From: Tubiluchus corallicola
Lineage: Eukaryota > Priapulida > Priapulimorpha > Priapulimorphida > Tubiluchidae
DNA length: 64,000 bases
Direction: 5' to 3'
Assembly (NCBI GenBank): GCA_030141605.1
Contig: JAQGDQ010000142.1
Location: 434,001 to 498,000 of the forward strand
Made by a program: the position numbers and the translations under genes. The notes beneath the pieces were generated by a model. That model was not told where the DNA came from, did no database searches, and worked only from the letters and a program-made list of their open reading frames with translations. This document shows, piece by piece, positions 33,581-54,745 of the stretch. Every line of letters begins with the position of its first letter. Positions within the stretch are counted from its first letter, which is position 1.

Positions 33581-35008
33581 ATGGAACTTGAAGCATCTGA
33601 TATGCAAACGACTGTGGCACCTAGTGGCCGCAATGGCAAATTGTGGAAGAAAAAACTGAAAGTGCTGAAGGACATTATATTAATCAGTGTTGCTTTTATG
33701 GTACTTTTCACGGCATTTCAATCTGTGCAGAACTTGCAGAGCAGCTTAAACCGAGACGAGGGATTAGGAGTGGCTTCGCTAAGTATCATATATGCCTCCC
33801 TGGTTCTCTCGTGCCTGTTCCTGCCTAATTTTGTCATCGATAGACTGGGTTGCAAGTGGACAATAGTCATTGCTATGTTGGTGTATGGATTGTACATGTT
33901 AGCAAACTTTTATGCATCATGGTATACTCTGGTTCCTGGTGCTATACTATTAGGCGCAGCAGGTGCCCCCTTGTGGTCTGCCAAATGTACCTATCTTACA
34001 GAAATCTCCCCGGAATATGCAAATTTAGAGGGGGTAACTACAGAAACAATTGTCAATCGATTTTTCGGCATTTTCTTCCTATTCTTCCAGAGTGGACAAA
34101 TTTGGGGAAACCTAATTTCCTCCTCTATATTTAAAGTTACGGCACCTAACGATACCATACCTGTGGAGGTAGCAATGTCTTACTGTGGAGCAGCGTTTGA
34201 TAGTTCTACTAGTGAGGGCAGCCTCAGCGATTTCAAAAACATTACAAACCCAAACTTGAAAAGACCACCTAACTCTCGGGTCATGCTTTTAATGGGAATT
34301 TATTTTGGCTGTGCAGTGGTGGCAGCTTTTATAGTAGGTGTCGGCGTTAACCCTTTGAAAAAGGACATGGGTAAAAACATAAAACGTGGAATAGATTTCA
34401 GTCTGTTCATTGCAACAGTCAAGCATTTAAAACATGTGGATCAGTTACTTCTTATACCTTTGACAATATACAGCGGTGTAGAACAAGCATTTATAGCTGG
34501 AGATTATACACTAGCATTTGTTTCGTGTAGCTTGGGTGTCCACATGGTGGGTTATGTGATGATTACTTTTGGAGTCACCGATGCTGCCGGGTCGTTTCTG
34601 TCAGGTCGGTTAGTGCAGTATGTCACTCGAATTCCCATTTTTACATTCGCATTCCTAGTTCATTCGGCAACAGCATTCGTTCTTTTATACTGGCGACCAG
34701 ATCCAAGCAAAATTGTCGTTTTCTTCATCCTGGCAGCTTGCTGGGGTCTCAGTGATGCAGTGTGGCAAACCCAGATCAATTCCTTGTATGGTGTTTTGTT
34801 TGGCCACAGTGCCACAGCAGCATTTGCAAACTACAGACTTTGGGAAAGTCTTGGCTTTGTGGCTGCATATGCTTACAGTAAATTCTTAAGTACCAAGGTG
34901 AAACTGTGGATTGTGATTGGCAACTTACTAGCAGGAGCTGTAGGCTATACTGTTGTAGAAATTAGATATTATGTAACTAAACAGAGAGACACTTATGAAC
35001 TGAAGTGA
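33581..35008 (+). CDS. UNC93A-like major facilitator family protein, intronless
   Basis: 475 aa in one exon, close to human UNC93A (about 457 aa). An in-frame TAA lies two codons before the ATG at 33581, fixing the start. The N-terminal cytosolic segment has about 30 residues, then VLKDIILISVAFMVLFTAF begins the first helix. Family signatures: LQSSLNRDEGLGVASLSIIY, LPNFVIDRLGCKWT, NFYASWYTLVPGAILLGAAG, APLWSAKCTYLTEISPEYAN, NRFFGIFFLFFQS, IWGNLISSSIF. About 11-12 membrane helices are visible with a loop near residues 180-235. UNC93A proteins are plasma-membrane solute-carrier-like proteins; related UNC-93 regulates a potassium channel in worms. Transport substrate is unknown. AATAAA at 35100-35105 follows 92 bp after the stop codon. 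A broken paralogue lies 3.7 kb downstream. Confidence 0.92.
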   Translation: MELEASDMQTTVAPSGRNGKLWKKKLKVLKDIILISVAFMVLFTAFQSVQNLQSSLNRDEGLGVASLSIIYASLVLSCLFLPNFVIDRLGCKWTIVIAMLVYGLYMLANFYASWYTLVPGAILLGAAGAPLWSAKCTYLTEISPEYANLEGVTTETIVNRFFGIFFLFFQSGQIWGNLISSSIFKVTAPNDTIPVEVAMSYCGAAFDSSTSEGSLSDFKNITNPNLKRPPNSRVMLLMGIYFGCAVVAAFIVGVGVNPLKKDMGKNIKRGIDFSLFIATVKHLKHVDQLLLIPLTIYSGVEQAFIAGDYTLAFVSCSLGVHMVGYVMITFGVTDAAGSFLSGRLVQYVTRIPIFTFAFLVHSATAFVLLYWRPDPSKIVVFFILAACWGLSDAVWQTQINSLYGVLFGHSATAAFANYRLWESLGFVAAYAYSKFLSTKVKLWIVIGNLLAGAVGYTVVEIRYYVTKQRDTYELK

Positions 35009-35099
35009 TAACAGTATTCTTTGATTTTGTCTGTTCATGTTTAAGTTTTCAGCACTGTCTCGTTTATTTCACTACTATCTTATTTGTTTACCATGTCTT

Positions 35100-35105
35100 A
35101 ATAAA
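35100..35105 (+). promoter_or_regulatory. Polyadenylation signal of UNC93A-like gene
   Basis: AATAAA 92 bp after the stop codon, followed by a GT/T-rich stretch (TATTGGGTTTTGTTTC). Confidence 0.7.
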
Positions 35106-36408
35106 ATATCTATGTCGTATTGGGTTTTGTTTCATTTTTCACACGTGCAAATCATAATTCCACCGTCCAGTAGCCTGGCTGTAGCCACTAAGCCATCTAC
35201 TTAATACAACGACAGCCTGTTGTTATTGTTGTCAAAATAAAAATTGTATTGCTTAATAATATTTTTTCTTTTCTTGTTTGCTGATGTCATAATAAGATCC
35301 GCATATAAGCATGTTATGTGCATAAAGTTAACTAATACCTCAAGGAATTCATAACGCCTTATGATATAATGTTCACTTTTCTTACACTTACAACAAATTA
35401 CACAAGCAAACTGAGATTCAGCAAAATGGTAAAAATATAGCTTTTGTTATGTGGTGTTTAGTATAACATAAAAGCTAACTATTTGACGTAGGCATCAACA
35501 GAATTTCCAGAGCATATCTCTGCATTTGATGCCTTGAAGAAAGTTTCTTTCTCATTCTACGATCTAGACAAAACTTCGTCAGTGGTCCCCTTATGGCAAA
35601 TGGTCGCAAAATTTCGATTTCCACAGCACTTCACCAAATGTAGTGTGTGTCTGTTACTACTGCCTACTAGGGGAAGGTCTGTAGCCATCCATTGACGAAG
35701 CAGACATATGTACTGAGCCATGCTCCAGGAGATACAGCGCGGATGGTACCAAGGTGTCACAGTTTTATATAAATTTGTGCCCCTGGTGACTTCGTGCCTA
35801 GACCAGAAACTCTGCTGCTGTCGTCCATGAACTCCATTAGGCTGCTGACAGTATAGTCCCTGCACTAACCTCTCAAGGGCTTCACAAGCAGTTTCGGATG
35901 CTTTTGCCCGTGCTTACCAATTTTTCAGTTAACTTTTCAGTCAATAAAATGAAGGTGCTATAACAGTCAACACCAGGTACCCCGAAACCTCCACTGCAAA
36001 TCAATGCTGCCATTAGTGCAATGATGCAGTGGAACAAGTCAGCAAGTACAAAACATTCAGAAACATCCATGGTAATATATATTTCCTTGACCAAGTGTTT
36101 ATATAAGCACACCCAAGCAGTTCATGTTTCTTTTGAAAAACTAACTCTGTCTGTCTTCTACAACTGTGATCTCGCTGGTGCTACTTAGTTCAAGGTATTC
36201 CACGTTGCTGTACCTCCATCAATGTTATATGGATGCACGTATGCACATGTTGATACAGACATCACATAAGTACCATATCAGAAGAAAGAATGGTTTCACT
36301 TTGCTGAACTTTGATGTATCCTTGACATGTGGTTGGATAACTATAGTCAACACTGAAAGTCTCAAGCTTACGCCCAAAATGAATCACCACCGAATCCGCC
36401 ATCCTGGT
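35106..36408. other. Intergenic, unidentified open frames on minus strand
   Basis: Two minus-strand open segments (about 36112-35882 and 35865-35557, different frames) have non-random-looking composition (C/H/W-rich in the second) and could be a decayed gene or transposon, but I recognise no family. Nothing else is seen. Confidence 0.3.
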
Positions 36409-37900
36409 GTTATGAATAAATTTCGGAATCATGAATTAAGTGATTAATTAATGAAGTTATCAACTTCATCAGATTATGTTGATAAAGAGACCTCCAAATT
36501 GGATCAGAGAAATTTATTAAGAAATATGTGAACTCACTTAGCTGGTAAAGCATATATTTATTGTAAGGCAAGGAATTATTGTCACAAGAGATGTGTTTAC
36601 AAGTAATAGAACAGGTGTTCATTTAGAGAGGGAAAGTTTGTCACAGGTGTTTGAATTTAAGAGAAGCGAAGCTGAATTTTATAACTTGAAGTAGTTAAGA
36701 GTATATACCTCCTGTAATGTAATGCGAGTTGCTGGACTATAATTGGGAAGGAGCAGGAAGAAGCTCATTTCTTGAACAGAAGTTTATGACCCAAGCGACG
36801 CGAGAATCAAAAGACGAAGCGGAGTTTCTCAGATGAGAGGCTACGCGACCTGGACATCTGGATGATCATAAACACCCAAGCCACAACAGAACCTTTGACC
36901 TATGGTGACATCTCGGGCGCGTTCCCGCGCAAAGCCATGAAGACTCCATTGGAGTATATAAGATTATGTACGGCAAGGGCTCGTGGTTAATCGTTAGGCG
37001 TCGCGAAGTGAATCGTCGTTCAGTCGTGAGTGAACAAGTTGCGGACCACGTGAGTCGTGAGTCAGGGAGAGAGGAGATCAAGTCTGGAGAGACTACAGGA
37101 ACTCTGAGAGAAGCAAGGACCGCTAGACCCAGCGTAGACAACTATCTGCGTCCTCAAAGAATTGAGCACTGGATCTGAGAATTGAGTCTTGCAACGGAAA
37201 CGGAATTGACCAATTGAACGGTTGTTATTGGTCATTCCACCAAGTTAAGTGAACTTAACATATCGTAACTTGAGAGCAACTCTGCATAGTAGCTTCATCA
37301 CAGTAATAGACACCTTAAGTGTGACGTGTAGTCGATTGTAATAATTGTTTCACATTGTAAATTAGCACCTTAAGTGCGAAGGGAGAAGAACTAGTTAAGG
37401 AAACCGTTTAGTGTCTCTGGGAGCTAATTATAAATTGTGAGCGTCTTTGGCGATTAAGTACATACATTGTAATTTAGCTAACTAAGAGTAATTGTTGTAA
37501 ACAATAAACGGATCTCGTTTAATCATAAATGATTAGTTCGAGTATGCTTAGAGGTGTCTCAGTAAACAACATCAAATTCTGTAAACGAGTCTAAGGATTT
37601 GCTGTGTACATTAAGTATTCTACGAGTTCAATTGCGGGAACTTTTGGTAGGTAGCTTTAGATTAAGACTCTTTCACAACGCGGAGTCGTAGAAACAATCT
37701 TGTGAAAAGGAATTATTGCTCTATAGATTTTATCTTAAGCTCTAGTAGCCGGGTTACGAATAACCTTTTAGCAATTAATGTATTAGAGGTGAATCCCTCC
37801 TTCAGTCTTAAGTCGAGTTGTATACGATCACATGCGTCAAATAAGAATCAATATTAATTAGGGAGATTAATATTGCACATTAAAGAGTGACTAAGATAAT
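36409..37900 (+). mobile_element. Possible solo LTR / retroelement leader
   Basis: This GC-richer block begins TGTTATGAATAAATTTCGG. It contains a TATA-like GAGTATATAAGATT at about 36952-36965, a following transcribed-looking leader, and AATAAACGG at about 37504. Start with TGTT, TATA box and polyadenylation signal in that order fit an LTR, but I find no clear CA end, no second LTR and no gag/pol nearby. Confidence 0.3.
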
Positions 37901-38545
37901 AAAGTGATAACTGGTACTTGGATCCAGGATCATTAAGAAGGAGATAATACTGGAACACCAACTGCGTGGTGATCAGAGGATGTCAGTAAACTACATCTCT
38001 CCAACCAGCTTCATTTCTCAGAGTTTAGCCGAAGGTCAGCAGATGAGAGGTGATCCAAAAAGCGCTACAATGATCACATCAAACACATCCTTGCCGAGTT
38101 CAATATTTCCTCTACCATCACCTGTCAATGGATGAAATCACTCATATGGCTAGACAGCGACATTGGTTACAGGATATCAAGCACAACACATGGTAGAAAT
38201 GAAATAATGACTATGTACTTGAAAAATGAAAAAAACCTGTCCTAAAGTACATATTTGTCAAGAATAGTGTCTTCGTCTAAATAGTTTTATTTTAACCCCA
38301 TGTCACAAGCTCCTTTGCACTTATGTTAGACTGAACTAAATTTTCCTTTTTTTCGTCTCATTATTGACATCAAGCAAGGAAACATGCGCAAAACTGAAAT
38401 CCATGAAGAGGCATTAGAGAGCCCGTGAAAAAGGTAACAAATTTCGTTTTACAAGTATGGTTTCCATATCGGCATAGCAAAAAACTTGATGAAATTAATA
38501 TCTCGTAATTAATTTCGAAGGTATGGACTTAATATGTACATATGT

Positions 38546-38615
38546 AAGACTCACGACAGCTCCGACAATGGTACCATTTTTGGCGATCTATATATCAAAC
38601 GAAAGGTCTCGATCT
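38546..38615 (+). repeat. Dispersed repeat, copy 2
   Basis: Matches 110-182 (AAGACTCACGACAGCTCCGA and ATCAAACGAAAGGTCTCGAT). It ends about 65 bp upstream of the point where similarity to the UNC93A-like gene begins. Confidence 0.6.
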
Positions 38616-38680
38616 GCACGCCTGTTTTTCAACTCTTAGATATCACTTTGACGATGACTTCAAATCACGACACTTATTCT

Positions 38681-39275
38681 AGGGTAAAAGCATAAAACGT
38701 GGAATAGCTTTCACTCTGTTTATTGCAACAGTCAAGCATCTAAGACATGTGGATCAGTTACTTCTTATACCATTGACAATATACAGTGGTATAGAGCAAG
38801 CATTTGTGGCTGGAGATTATACATTAGCATTTGTTTCGTGTAGCCTGGGCCTTCACATGGTGGGTTATGTAATGATTACTTTTGGAGTCACCGATGCCAC
38901 TGGATCATATCTATCAGGTCGGTTGGTGCAATATGTCACAAGAGTTCCCGTCTTCATTTTTGGATTCCTCATTCACTTGGCGACAGCGTTCTCTCTCTTA
39001 TACTGGCGACCAGATCCAAACAAAATCGTCGTCTTCTTCGTTCTTGCAGCTCAATTCTTTGTATGGTGTTCTATTTGGTCACAGTGCGACAGCAGCATTT
39101 GCAAACTACAGACTTTGGGAAAGTCTTGGATTTGTGGCATCATATGCTTATAGTACGTTATTGTGCACTAGAACTAAACTGTGGATTGTGATTTGCAACT
39201 TACTGACAGGAGCTGTTGGTTACACCATTGTTGAGATCAGATATTACGTGTTAAGAAGTTCTTGCAGAGTGACAA
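38681..39275 (+). pseudogene. Truncated, frameshifted UNC93A-like paralogue
   Basis: Highly similar to the last third of the UNC93A-like gene (34363-34985). Similarity starts abruptly at GGTAAAAGCATAAAACGTGG after TTATTCTAG, a possible splice acceptor. It reads in frame through VDQLLLIPLTIYSGIEQAF and GRLVQYVTRVPVF up to VVFFVLAA. There a 38-bp deletion removes the region encoding CWGLSDAVWQTQ and shifts the frame; after it the sequence continues in another frame (NSLYGVLFGHSATAAFANYR, then LWESLGF) to the homologous C-terminus. No 5' two-thirds is present. It is either a degraded tandem duplicate or the 3' exon of an intron-bearing paralogue. Confidence 0.88.
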
Positions 39276-39289
39276 CTGCACTTTCTGGC

Positions 39290-39615
39290 CTATCACAGTA
39301 GTGTAATTTTGCACCTTCTGACTCACGTAGTACTGTTATTTCATAGCTTCCGGCCGATGCAGTTGTGTGATTCCTTAGCTTCTGGCCACTTCTGCAGAAG
39401 TGTGTTTACGTAGCTCCTAGCTCACTGCAGTAGTGTGGTTCTGCAACTCGTAGATTTCTGCAGTAGTGTGGTTCTGTAGCTCCTCGTTCACTGCAGTAGT
39501 GTGGTTCTGTAGCTCCTCGTTCACTGCAGTAGTGTGGTTCAGTAGCTAGTAGTTTTCTGCAGTAGTGTGGTTCTGTAGCTCCTCGTTCACTGCAGTAGTG
39601 TGGTTCTGTAGCAGA
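39290..39615. repeat. 33-bp tandem repeat array
   Basis: About nine imperfect units of CTGCAGTAGTGTGGTTCTGT followed by AGCTCCTCGTTCA or variants. The array directly follows the UNC93A pseudogene and runs into the LINE remnant, with which it is open in frame on the minus strand (units reading ATEPHYCSERG). Confidence 0.9.
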
Positions 39616-39639
39616 ACAATTACTACATATCCTTATGAA

Positions 39640-39993
39640 AATATTAATAGGGTCATAGAACAACGGCATTTCAGTCACAATATCTTCATTATTTTTTAGA
39701 TTATTGGAAGTAGTATGGCCACTGTATTTAAGCTTGGGTACAACCAGCATCACCGTATCATTCAAGTGCACATGTCCTGGTATTGCTTGCCGCAGCTTAT
39801 TCGGCAAACAAATAGGCACTGATTTACCTGGACTGAAAATAACTTTGCTATTGGATGCAAGAATTTCACACCACTTTAGCAGTGATAGTATTGCTGTAAT
39901 AGAAGGACAAGTAGCAAGTGAAGCCAAACCATCTGCATATAAAATGTAGTTGATTTTCACGTTGCCTATAGAGCAACCAGGAAGACTGTTCAA
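39640..39993 (-). mobile_element. LINE reverse-transcriptase remnant
   Basis: The minus-strand translation contains INYILYADGLASLA, a damaged form of the YADD catalytic box, then SLLKWCEILA, KLKYSGHTTSNNL and DIVTEMPLFYDPINIFIRI followed by CSNCS. This is the palm-to-thumb segment of non-LTR retrotransposon reverse transcriptases (usual form KYLGH...D...E...LY...N.L.R.F..CS). The second catalytic Asp of YADD is Gly, so it is inactive. No endonuclease domain is nearby. Confidence 0.8.
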
Positions 39994-40019
39994 TTATATA
40001 GACAATTCGTCCCTGTACA

Positions 40020-40716
40020 CACTGGAAAAAATAATCATGAGTTTGGTAAAATTATGACAACAGAGCACTAAAAATGCATGCTAATTAATTTTATTAAAAC
40101 AATTTAGTCTTAATTTACAGCTATTTTGTCGTTTACCATTGAGTAAAAATCTATAAAATTCAACCAAATACTGATTTTGCTCGTAACTTTTTAATGTACA
40201 GTACCTATGTTTTAGGAGTCTTTATCCAACTATGTAGGACTATAGCTGCATGTACACAACAAAAAAAACTTTCAAAAGTAACATTTAAAGAACAGTAACT
40301 TTTCCAATATTGTAGAACCGAAAATCATTTTGAGATATGGTCTCTAATATGTACTTTATTATAATTTTAGTGCTCTCATTGTAATTTTATTCTTTTAAAT
40401 GTAGAATGTATTTTTATAAGTGTGTACAAATTTATGTGTAATATGCAATAATTTTAACTCGGTGAATAAATAAATTGTAACATCTAAAAAAATCACTAAT
40501 ACATATAGTCACATATGCCTGTGGAAACGGTTAATAGTCTAGCTAACTGCTTTCATTACGGCCATTATTATAATGGTACGGCTTGTGCTATTAACCCTTA
40601 GCAGATGGCGCGTTGTGCAAGCACATATCCTTAACTTTCAGCTTTTAAAATCCAAAAAGTCGTTCACTACTGATCCTCTTTCAGTTCACCAGCTGCTCAC
40701 AAACTTAATTGAGGTT
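40020..40716. other. 3' flank of ARSG gene
   Basis: AT-rich, no coding segment. A minus-strand AATAAA (TTTATT on plus, about 40387) may be the ARSG polyadenylation signal. Confidence 0.4.
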
Positions 40717-50483
<9,767 letters not shown>

Positions 50484-51179
50484 GATGAAAGTGCTATCAC
50501 GTAGTCTTTTCCACTGTTTGTTATTATAGTTTGAATTTTATATCACGTACTTTGACCTGGGAAAACATAATAATTATGGTACTGTATTATGTGTGACGTT
50601 TATGCAGCAGTACCTTCTTGCTTTGTTGGCTATAGATTATAAAAACCTCGTATGACGACGCATACAGTTAATATTTGCAGATTACAGCACGATTGGTGGT
50701 GCCTGGATGGATTGTTCACATACATATAGGTTTCAAGAATCAAAATACCAGTCATTGACAGTACTCTTCTAACGTAAGTCAGTAGTAAGTGCACATAGCT
50801 GTAAACTATAAAAATATAGGGTTATGTATTCCACAATCAAATTTGAGACTACTTTCGGCAGCTTGCGTAACTATTGCATGTAACTGCAAGTTAACTGAAT
50901 GACAGCTAAAGAGCAAAACTTTTGAGCATAGAGGTTTTTATATGACCGTGGTACAAGAAAATGTAATGTGGTACATATAAGGAAGAATAATCCTGCCAAT
51001 GTGTAGATAATTTCAGATCATATATTACCTAGTAGCTACTGTATCCTTTGTACGTGATCCTGGCATTATGATATCAAACGATCTTAAAGTTAATTTCTAA
51101 ATTAACTGTGTCGTAACTTCTAAAAAGCTAGTACAATTTTGAACATGTTATTTAGAATATTCGAAACTAGAAATGTTAA
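50484..51179. other. Upstream region of ARSG gene
   Basis: AT-rich with no coding segment. No clear core promoter element is recognised. Confidence 0.4.
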
Positions 51180-51760
51180 TGCACTTCTCGTGGCCTATAA
51201 GGCACGTGTCATATGTTATGGTATATTGCTCCTCTGCTTGGTCTCTATCCTATTATAGATATAGCGATATAGAAAGATATTTCACACGTAGAGTTTTCTA
51301 TAGATGCTATTTAAGCTATCTCACTCCGAGAGGCTTAAGTTACTAAGCTTAGAATCTCTTGAAGAAAGACGTCTAAAAACGATTTAGTCATGTGTTATAA
51401 TATCATACACAAAGAAATGGATTTAGACGCCGAAATGTTTTTCAGTCGTGCAATAGCCGATAACACTAGGCGGAACCATTCCCTAAAATTATATGTTAGA
51501 CGTGTTTCCAAAATTAGTTTTGCTCATTATTTGTCAAATCGCGTAGTACTTATATGGAATTCCTTACCATCACATATAAATGGACATCCTTTAGTGACTG
51601 CCATGAATGACAAATTATTCCGGAAGCGTTTAAATGCTTTGGATTTAAATCAGTGCTTATATTATAATAGGCACATGTAACCAAAATTTTTATTGTTTAA
51701 TATTATTTTAATTGTAAATAAAGCTGTAATGTTGTGTATTATACAAGGCGCACTTAAACA
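51180..51760 (+). mobile_element. LINE 3' end
   Basis: Upstream, with several stops and shifts, the plus strand reads LLVAYKARV, then LKLLSLESLEERRLKTI. An open frame at 51390-51680 follows with DNTRRNHSLKLYVRR and NRVVLIWNSLPSHI. This is the C-terminus of a non-LTR retrotransposon ORF2 (typical WNSLP near the end). AATAAAGC at about 51716 fits an element 3' end. It is 5' truncated. Confidence 0.8.
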
Positions 51761-52926
51761 GTCCATCCTTGTGCGTCTCTTCCGTACCCTATGACTATTT
51801 TTATTGATTGACAATGATTCAATGTTTTCATTTATCTTATTGTAATCGTTTTATGGGTGTCAAATAAGCTTAAACTTAAACATACAATAATATAAGTAAT
51901 GAAATAAGGTTAAAAATAAGGTTAATATCACCCTCCAACTTCTGATACGTTGTAGTTCTTTAGTTTAGAAGCCATCTCGCAAATTAAAATATTCCTGAAG
52001 CTATTCGCTACAGTGTAGCAGCAACTCATCGGTTATGCCTATTATAGTAGTAGGCTATGGTCTAATAACTTTTGGAGACTATTTTATTCTATGGCTTCCA
52101 TTATATTGCATGTATATATGTGCAAGTATAAATATTTTTATGTGTGTGTGTGTGCGCATGTGTGTGCGTGTGCGTGTGTGCGTGCATGTGTATTTATTTA
52201 CAACTACATATTTCATTCTGTATATAGCTTAGCTTAATTTGCCACATATTTATCCACAGAATTATAGTATTATTCATATAGTACTATTCATGTAGGTATG
52301 TACAGTATGTAAAATTTTTGTGTATGTTTGTGTAAATATGTTTCCTATAATTTCAAATTGTTTAGATTAACAGTGTACGTTTACATTCACCATTATATCC
52401 TATTGTTATTTTTCATCACTTCATTAAATTTTGTCCTGTATCAATATTTTTGATCACTGTACAATATATTATAAAGTTTAATATTAGAATAATGGCAACA
52501 TGAACAAGGCTTACCTTTGAGGTTTGGCAACGTGAATGTTAAAAAGCTAGTTATTAATGCTTATGTGTGTTTACAAGATGTATCTCTGAAGGATATGTGA
52601 AAATAACGATATTTTTATGTACGATTATGTACAATCGTTGTCATTTTTAAAAATTGTTTATTTTATGCATACTAATTTCTTTATTTTTTGTGTGTGTTTA
52701 TGCTAACTTTTCCTTGTTATATTTTGTGTATATGAATATATGTGCTGTATCTGTATGCAACGGTGCTGAATAAAAGAATAATAATAATAATATGTTCCTC
52801 TCGCATTTGGTTTTATATTGATGTATCTTGATGTAGTACTGTTACTAACCATGGCCATGTATGCGAAATAAAACGATTCTTATCTGGCAGTAGTATGGTT
52901 ATGTACGCTTATATACCAGGTTTATT
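51761..52926. other. Intergenic, no gene seen
   Basis: AT-rich; a (GT)n-like tract at about 52138-52190 and a short (AAT)n run near 52780. No coding signal. Confidence 0.5.
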
Positions 52927-53149
52927 AAGTGGCGTTTACGTAGCATCCGGATGCTGATGCGTTTTGGGCATGCGACGCCCGGTGCGAGATAGATAAAATT
53001 GGTTTATATTGTTTTCAATGCTCCCGTTTATGCAGCTTGCATATGCGTTATCCTTTTTCTGCAGTTACTTCCTATTGATTTTTTTCGCAGGCTATTCCGC
53101 AGTGGAAAACGCATCCGCATACGCATCCGGATAGAATAAAACGCCACTT
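52927..53149. mobile_element. 223-bp MITE, AAGTGGCGTTT ends
   Basis: Inverted ends of about 28 bp: AAGTGGCGTTTACGTAGCAT then CCGGATGC, and the inverse of AAGTGGCGTTTTATTCTATC then CGGATGCG. The element is GC-rich against its AT-rich surroundings and non-coding. Superfamily not identified. Confidence 0.75.
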
Positions 53150-53851
53150 GTTTTGTATTAGTATTGTTTTGCAAGCAGCTTTTGATGTGCAAAGTTTTCA
53201 ATTTTTCAGTAGCTTTTCTTCTGGCAAGGATTACGCAACGAAGGCTTCGTAAGTCACATTAATGGTTTCATTCAATTCTTCTGTGAAAAGCTACTGGTTC
53301 ACATTAATATCTACGTCTTCCTCCCGGGTAGAATTTGAAAGTGCCACACACAAATTTCACATTCTAAGTAACACGTTGTTAACTACTATCATGGTGTACA
53401 TTTTTTGGTAAAAATTCGTAAGTTTTCACAGCTTTTCCACACACTTTTCACATTTAGATTTCAATTTCCCAATCTGAGCCAGTTTAGACCAACGTGGTCT
53501 GTCACACGAGTACTGTAGAAAACTCTCCCAGCGATCTCTTAAAACACCAGATAGAACAGACAGCTGCTGGTGATTCCAAAACGGCTTACTGTGTTGGCGG
53601 ATTCTTTTTCGTTTTAATACATTCGTATTACGTTATATTAGTTTTTATATTTTTGTGTATAATAGCTTACTTTTTGCGCAAGTCGCGCTCTCTCTCTCTC
53701 TCTCTCTTACCAACACTACGTGCGAATAAAAACGGCTCACTTAGCAACATTCTAATGACACAACAATAATGTCACGCGCCATACAAAACACGTTTGCAAC
53801 AGTCAAAGTGCACTATCTGTTTTACCACAGTAGCCAGAGCCATTTCTTAAC

Positions 53852-54745
53852 ATGCCTGGAATACTGCAACATCAAGAGACGGAGAATCGTAGCGAGAATT
53901 ACGTCAATGGCAGACGTGACTCGACTAACAACCCTATATGTGAAATTTTGACAGAACTTGCAGTTTTATACGCCACGAGTTCTGTTGAAATAAATGAAGC
54001 ACAGCGACTGATTGATGACATACGTGAAGGTACAGATCATGCCAGGCAAATTCAATCCATTGGAGAAGCGCTAAAACCCACGAGATCGGTCAATTCTGCA
54101 GCTAAGGACCTTTTTTTACTCAATACAAGTTCTGTAGAAGCAACCGAAGCACATGTACCTGTCTTGACTGATAGCATACCCGAGAGCTATATAGATGAAA
54201 CACCACTCGTTGGAGGTCAGACTTTTAGTTCTACAGATAACGACCTTTGCAGCACTAGTTCACTAGAAGCAAGTGTAGAAGTTAGTGAAATACCAGTTAA
54301 AGATGTTACCGATTCATTGATGGATCTAAGCGTTAACGAAGCAGGAATAGTGAATTCACGCACTAATCGGGTAATACATAATATTTGTCCAATTGAAAGG
54401 CGCACGTCTGCCAGATTGGCTGGTCCTTCCCAGTTCTGTCGACCGCCAACATCAGGAATTCTCAAACGAAGACATCAAGAAGAGGATAGCATTTCCGAAG
54501 CGGCTGCAGTGTCGTCAAAGAGACGCAAAGTTTCTTTCGTGCCTCACGTCGAGGAAACCATTATTGATGACTACAATGGTGCCGTCATCACCAGCGGATT
54601 TCTGCCACTAAGGAGGCACGACAAAAAATGTTGCTTGAATAAAAATAATAATTGTAACATCGTCGAAGGTGCACATGAGGATGTATCCATAGTTGAAGAT
54701 GAAGTTTTAGATGATACATACGACACGTTCGAGTCAGCGTTCTAG
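53852..54745 (+). CDS. Unrecognised nuclear-looking protein with PP1-docking-like motifs
   Basis: 297 aa in one exon. An in-frame TAG lies 21 bp before the ATG, so either this is the start or a splice acceptor (GCCAG) lies just before it. I do not recognise the family. Residues 1-170 are polar and acidic with repeated SSVE..EA segments (43-51, 93-101, 136-143). A basic region follows: RRTSARLAG (183-191), PPTSGILKRR (198-207), KRRKVSF (223-229), a likely nuclear signal. GILK (202-205) followed 20 residues later by KVSF (226-229) matches the SILK and RVxF motifs used together by protein phosphatase 1 partners such as RIF1, KNL1 and Repo-Man. The C-terminus is acidic (EDEVLDDTYDTFESAF). Regular codon use over 894 bp with no stop in AT-rich DNA supports a real gene. 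PP1 binding is inference. Confidence 0.65.
   Translation: MPGILQHQETENRSENYVNGRRDSTNNPICEILTELAVLYATSSVEINEAQRLIDDIREGTDHARQIQSIGEALKPTRSVNSAAKDLFLLNTSSVEATEAHVPVLTDSIPESYIDETPLVGGQTFSSTDNDLCSTSSLEASVEVSEIPVKDVTDSLMDLSVNEAGIVNSRTNRVIHNICPIERRTSARLAGPSQFCRPPTSGILKRRHQEEDSISEAAAVSSKRRKVSFVPHVEETIIDDYNGAVITSGFLPLRRHDKKCCLNKNNNCNIVEGAHEDVSIVEDEVLDDTYDTFESAF

Noticed and set aside
39406-39640. A repeat protein of ATEPHYC units
   Set aside because: It is a translation of the 33-bp array fused to a broken LINE frame, without a start or promoter of its own.
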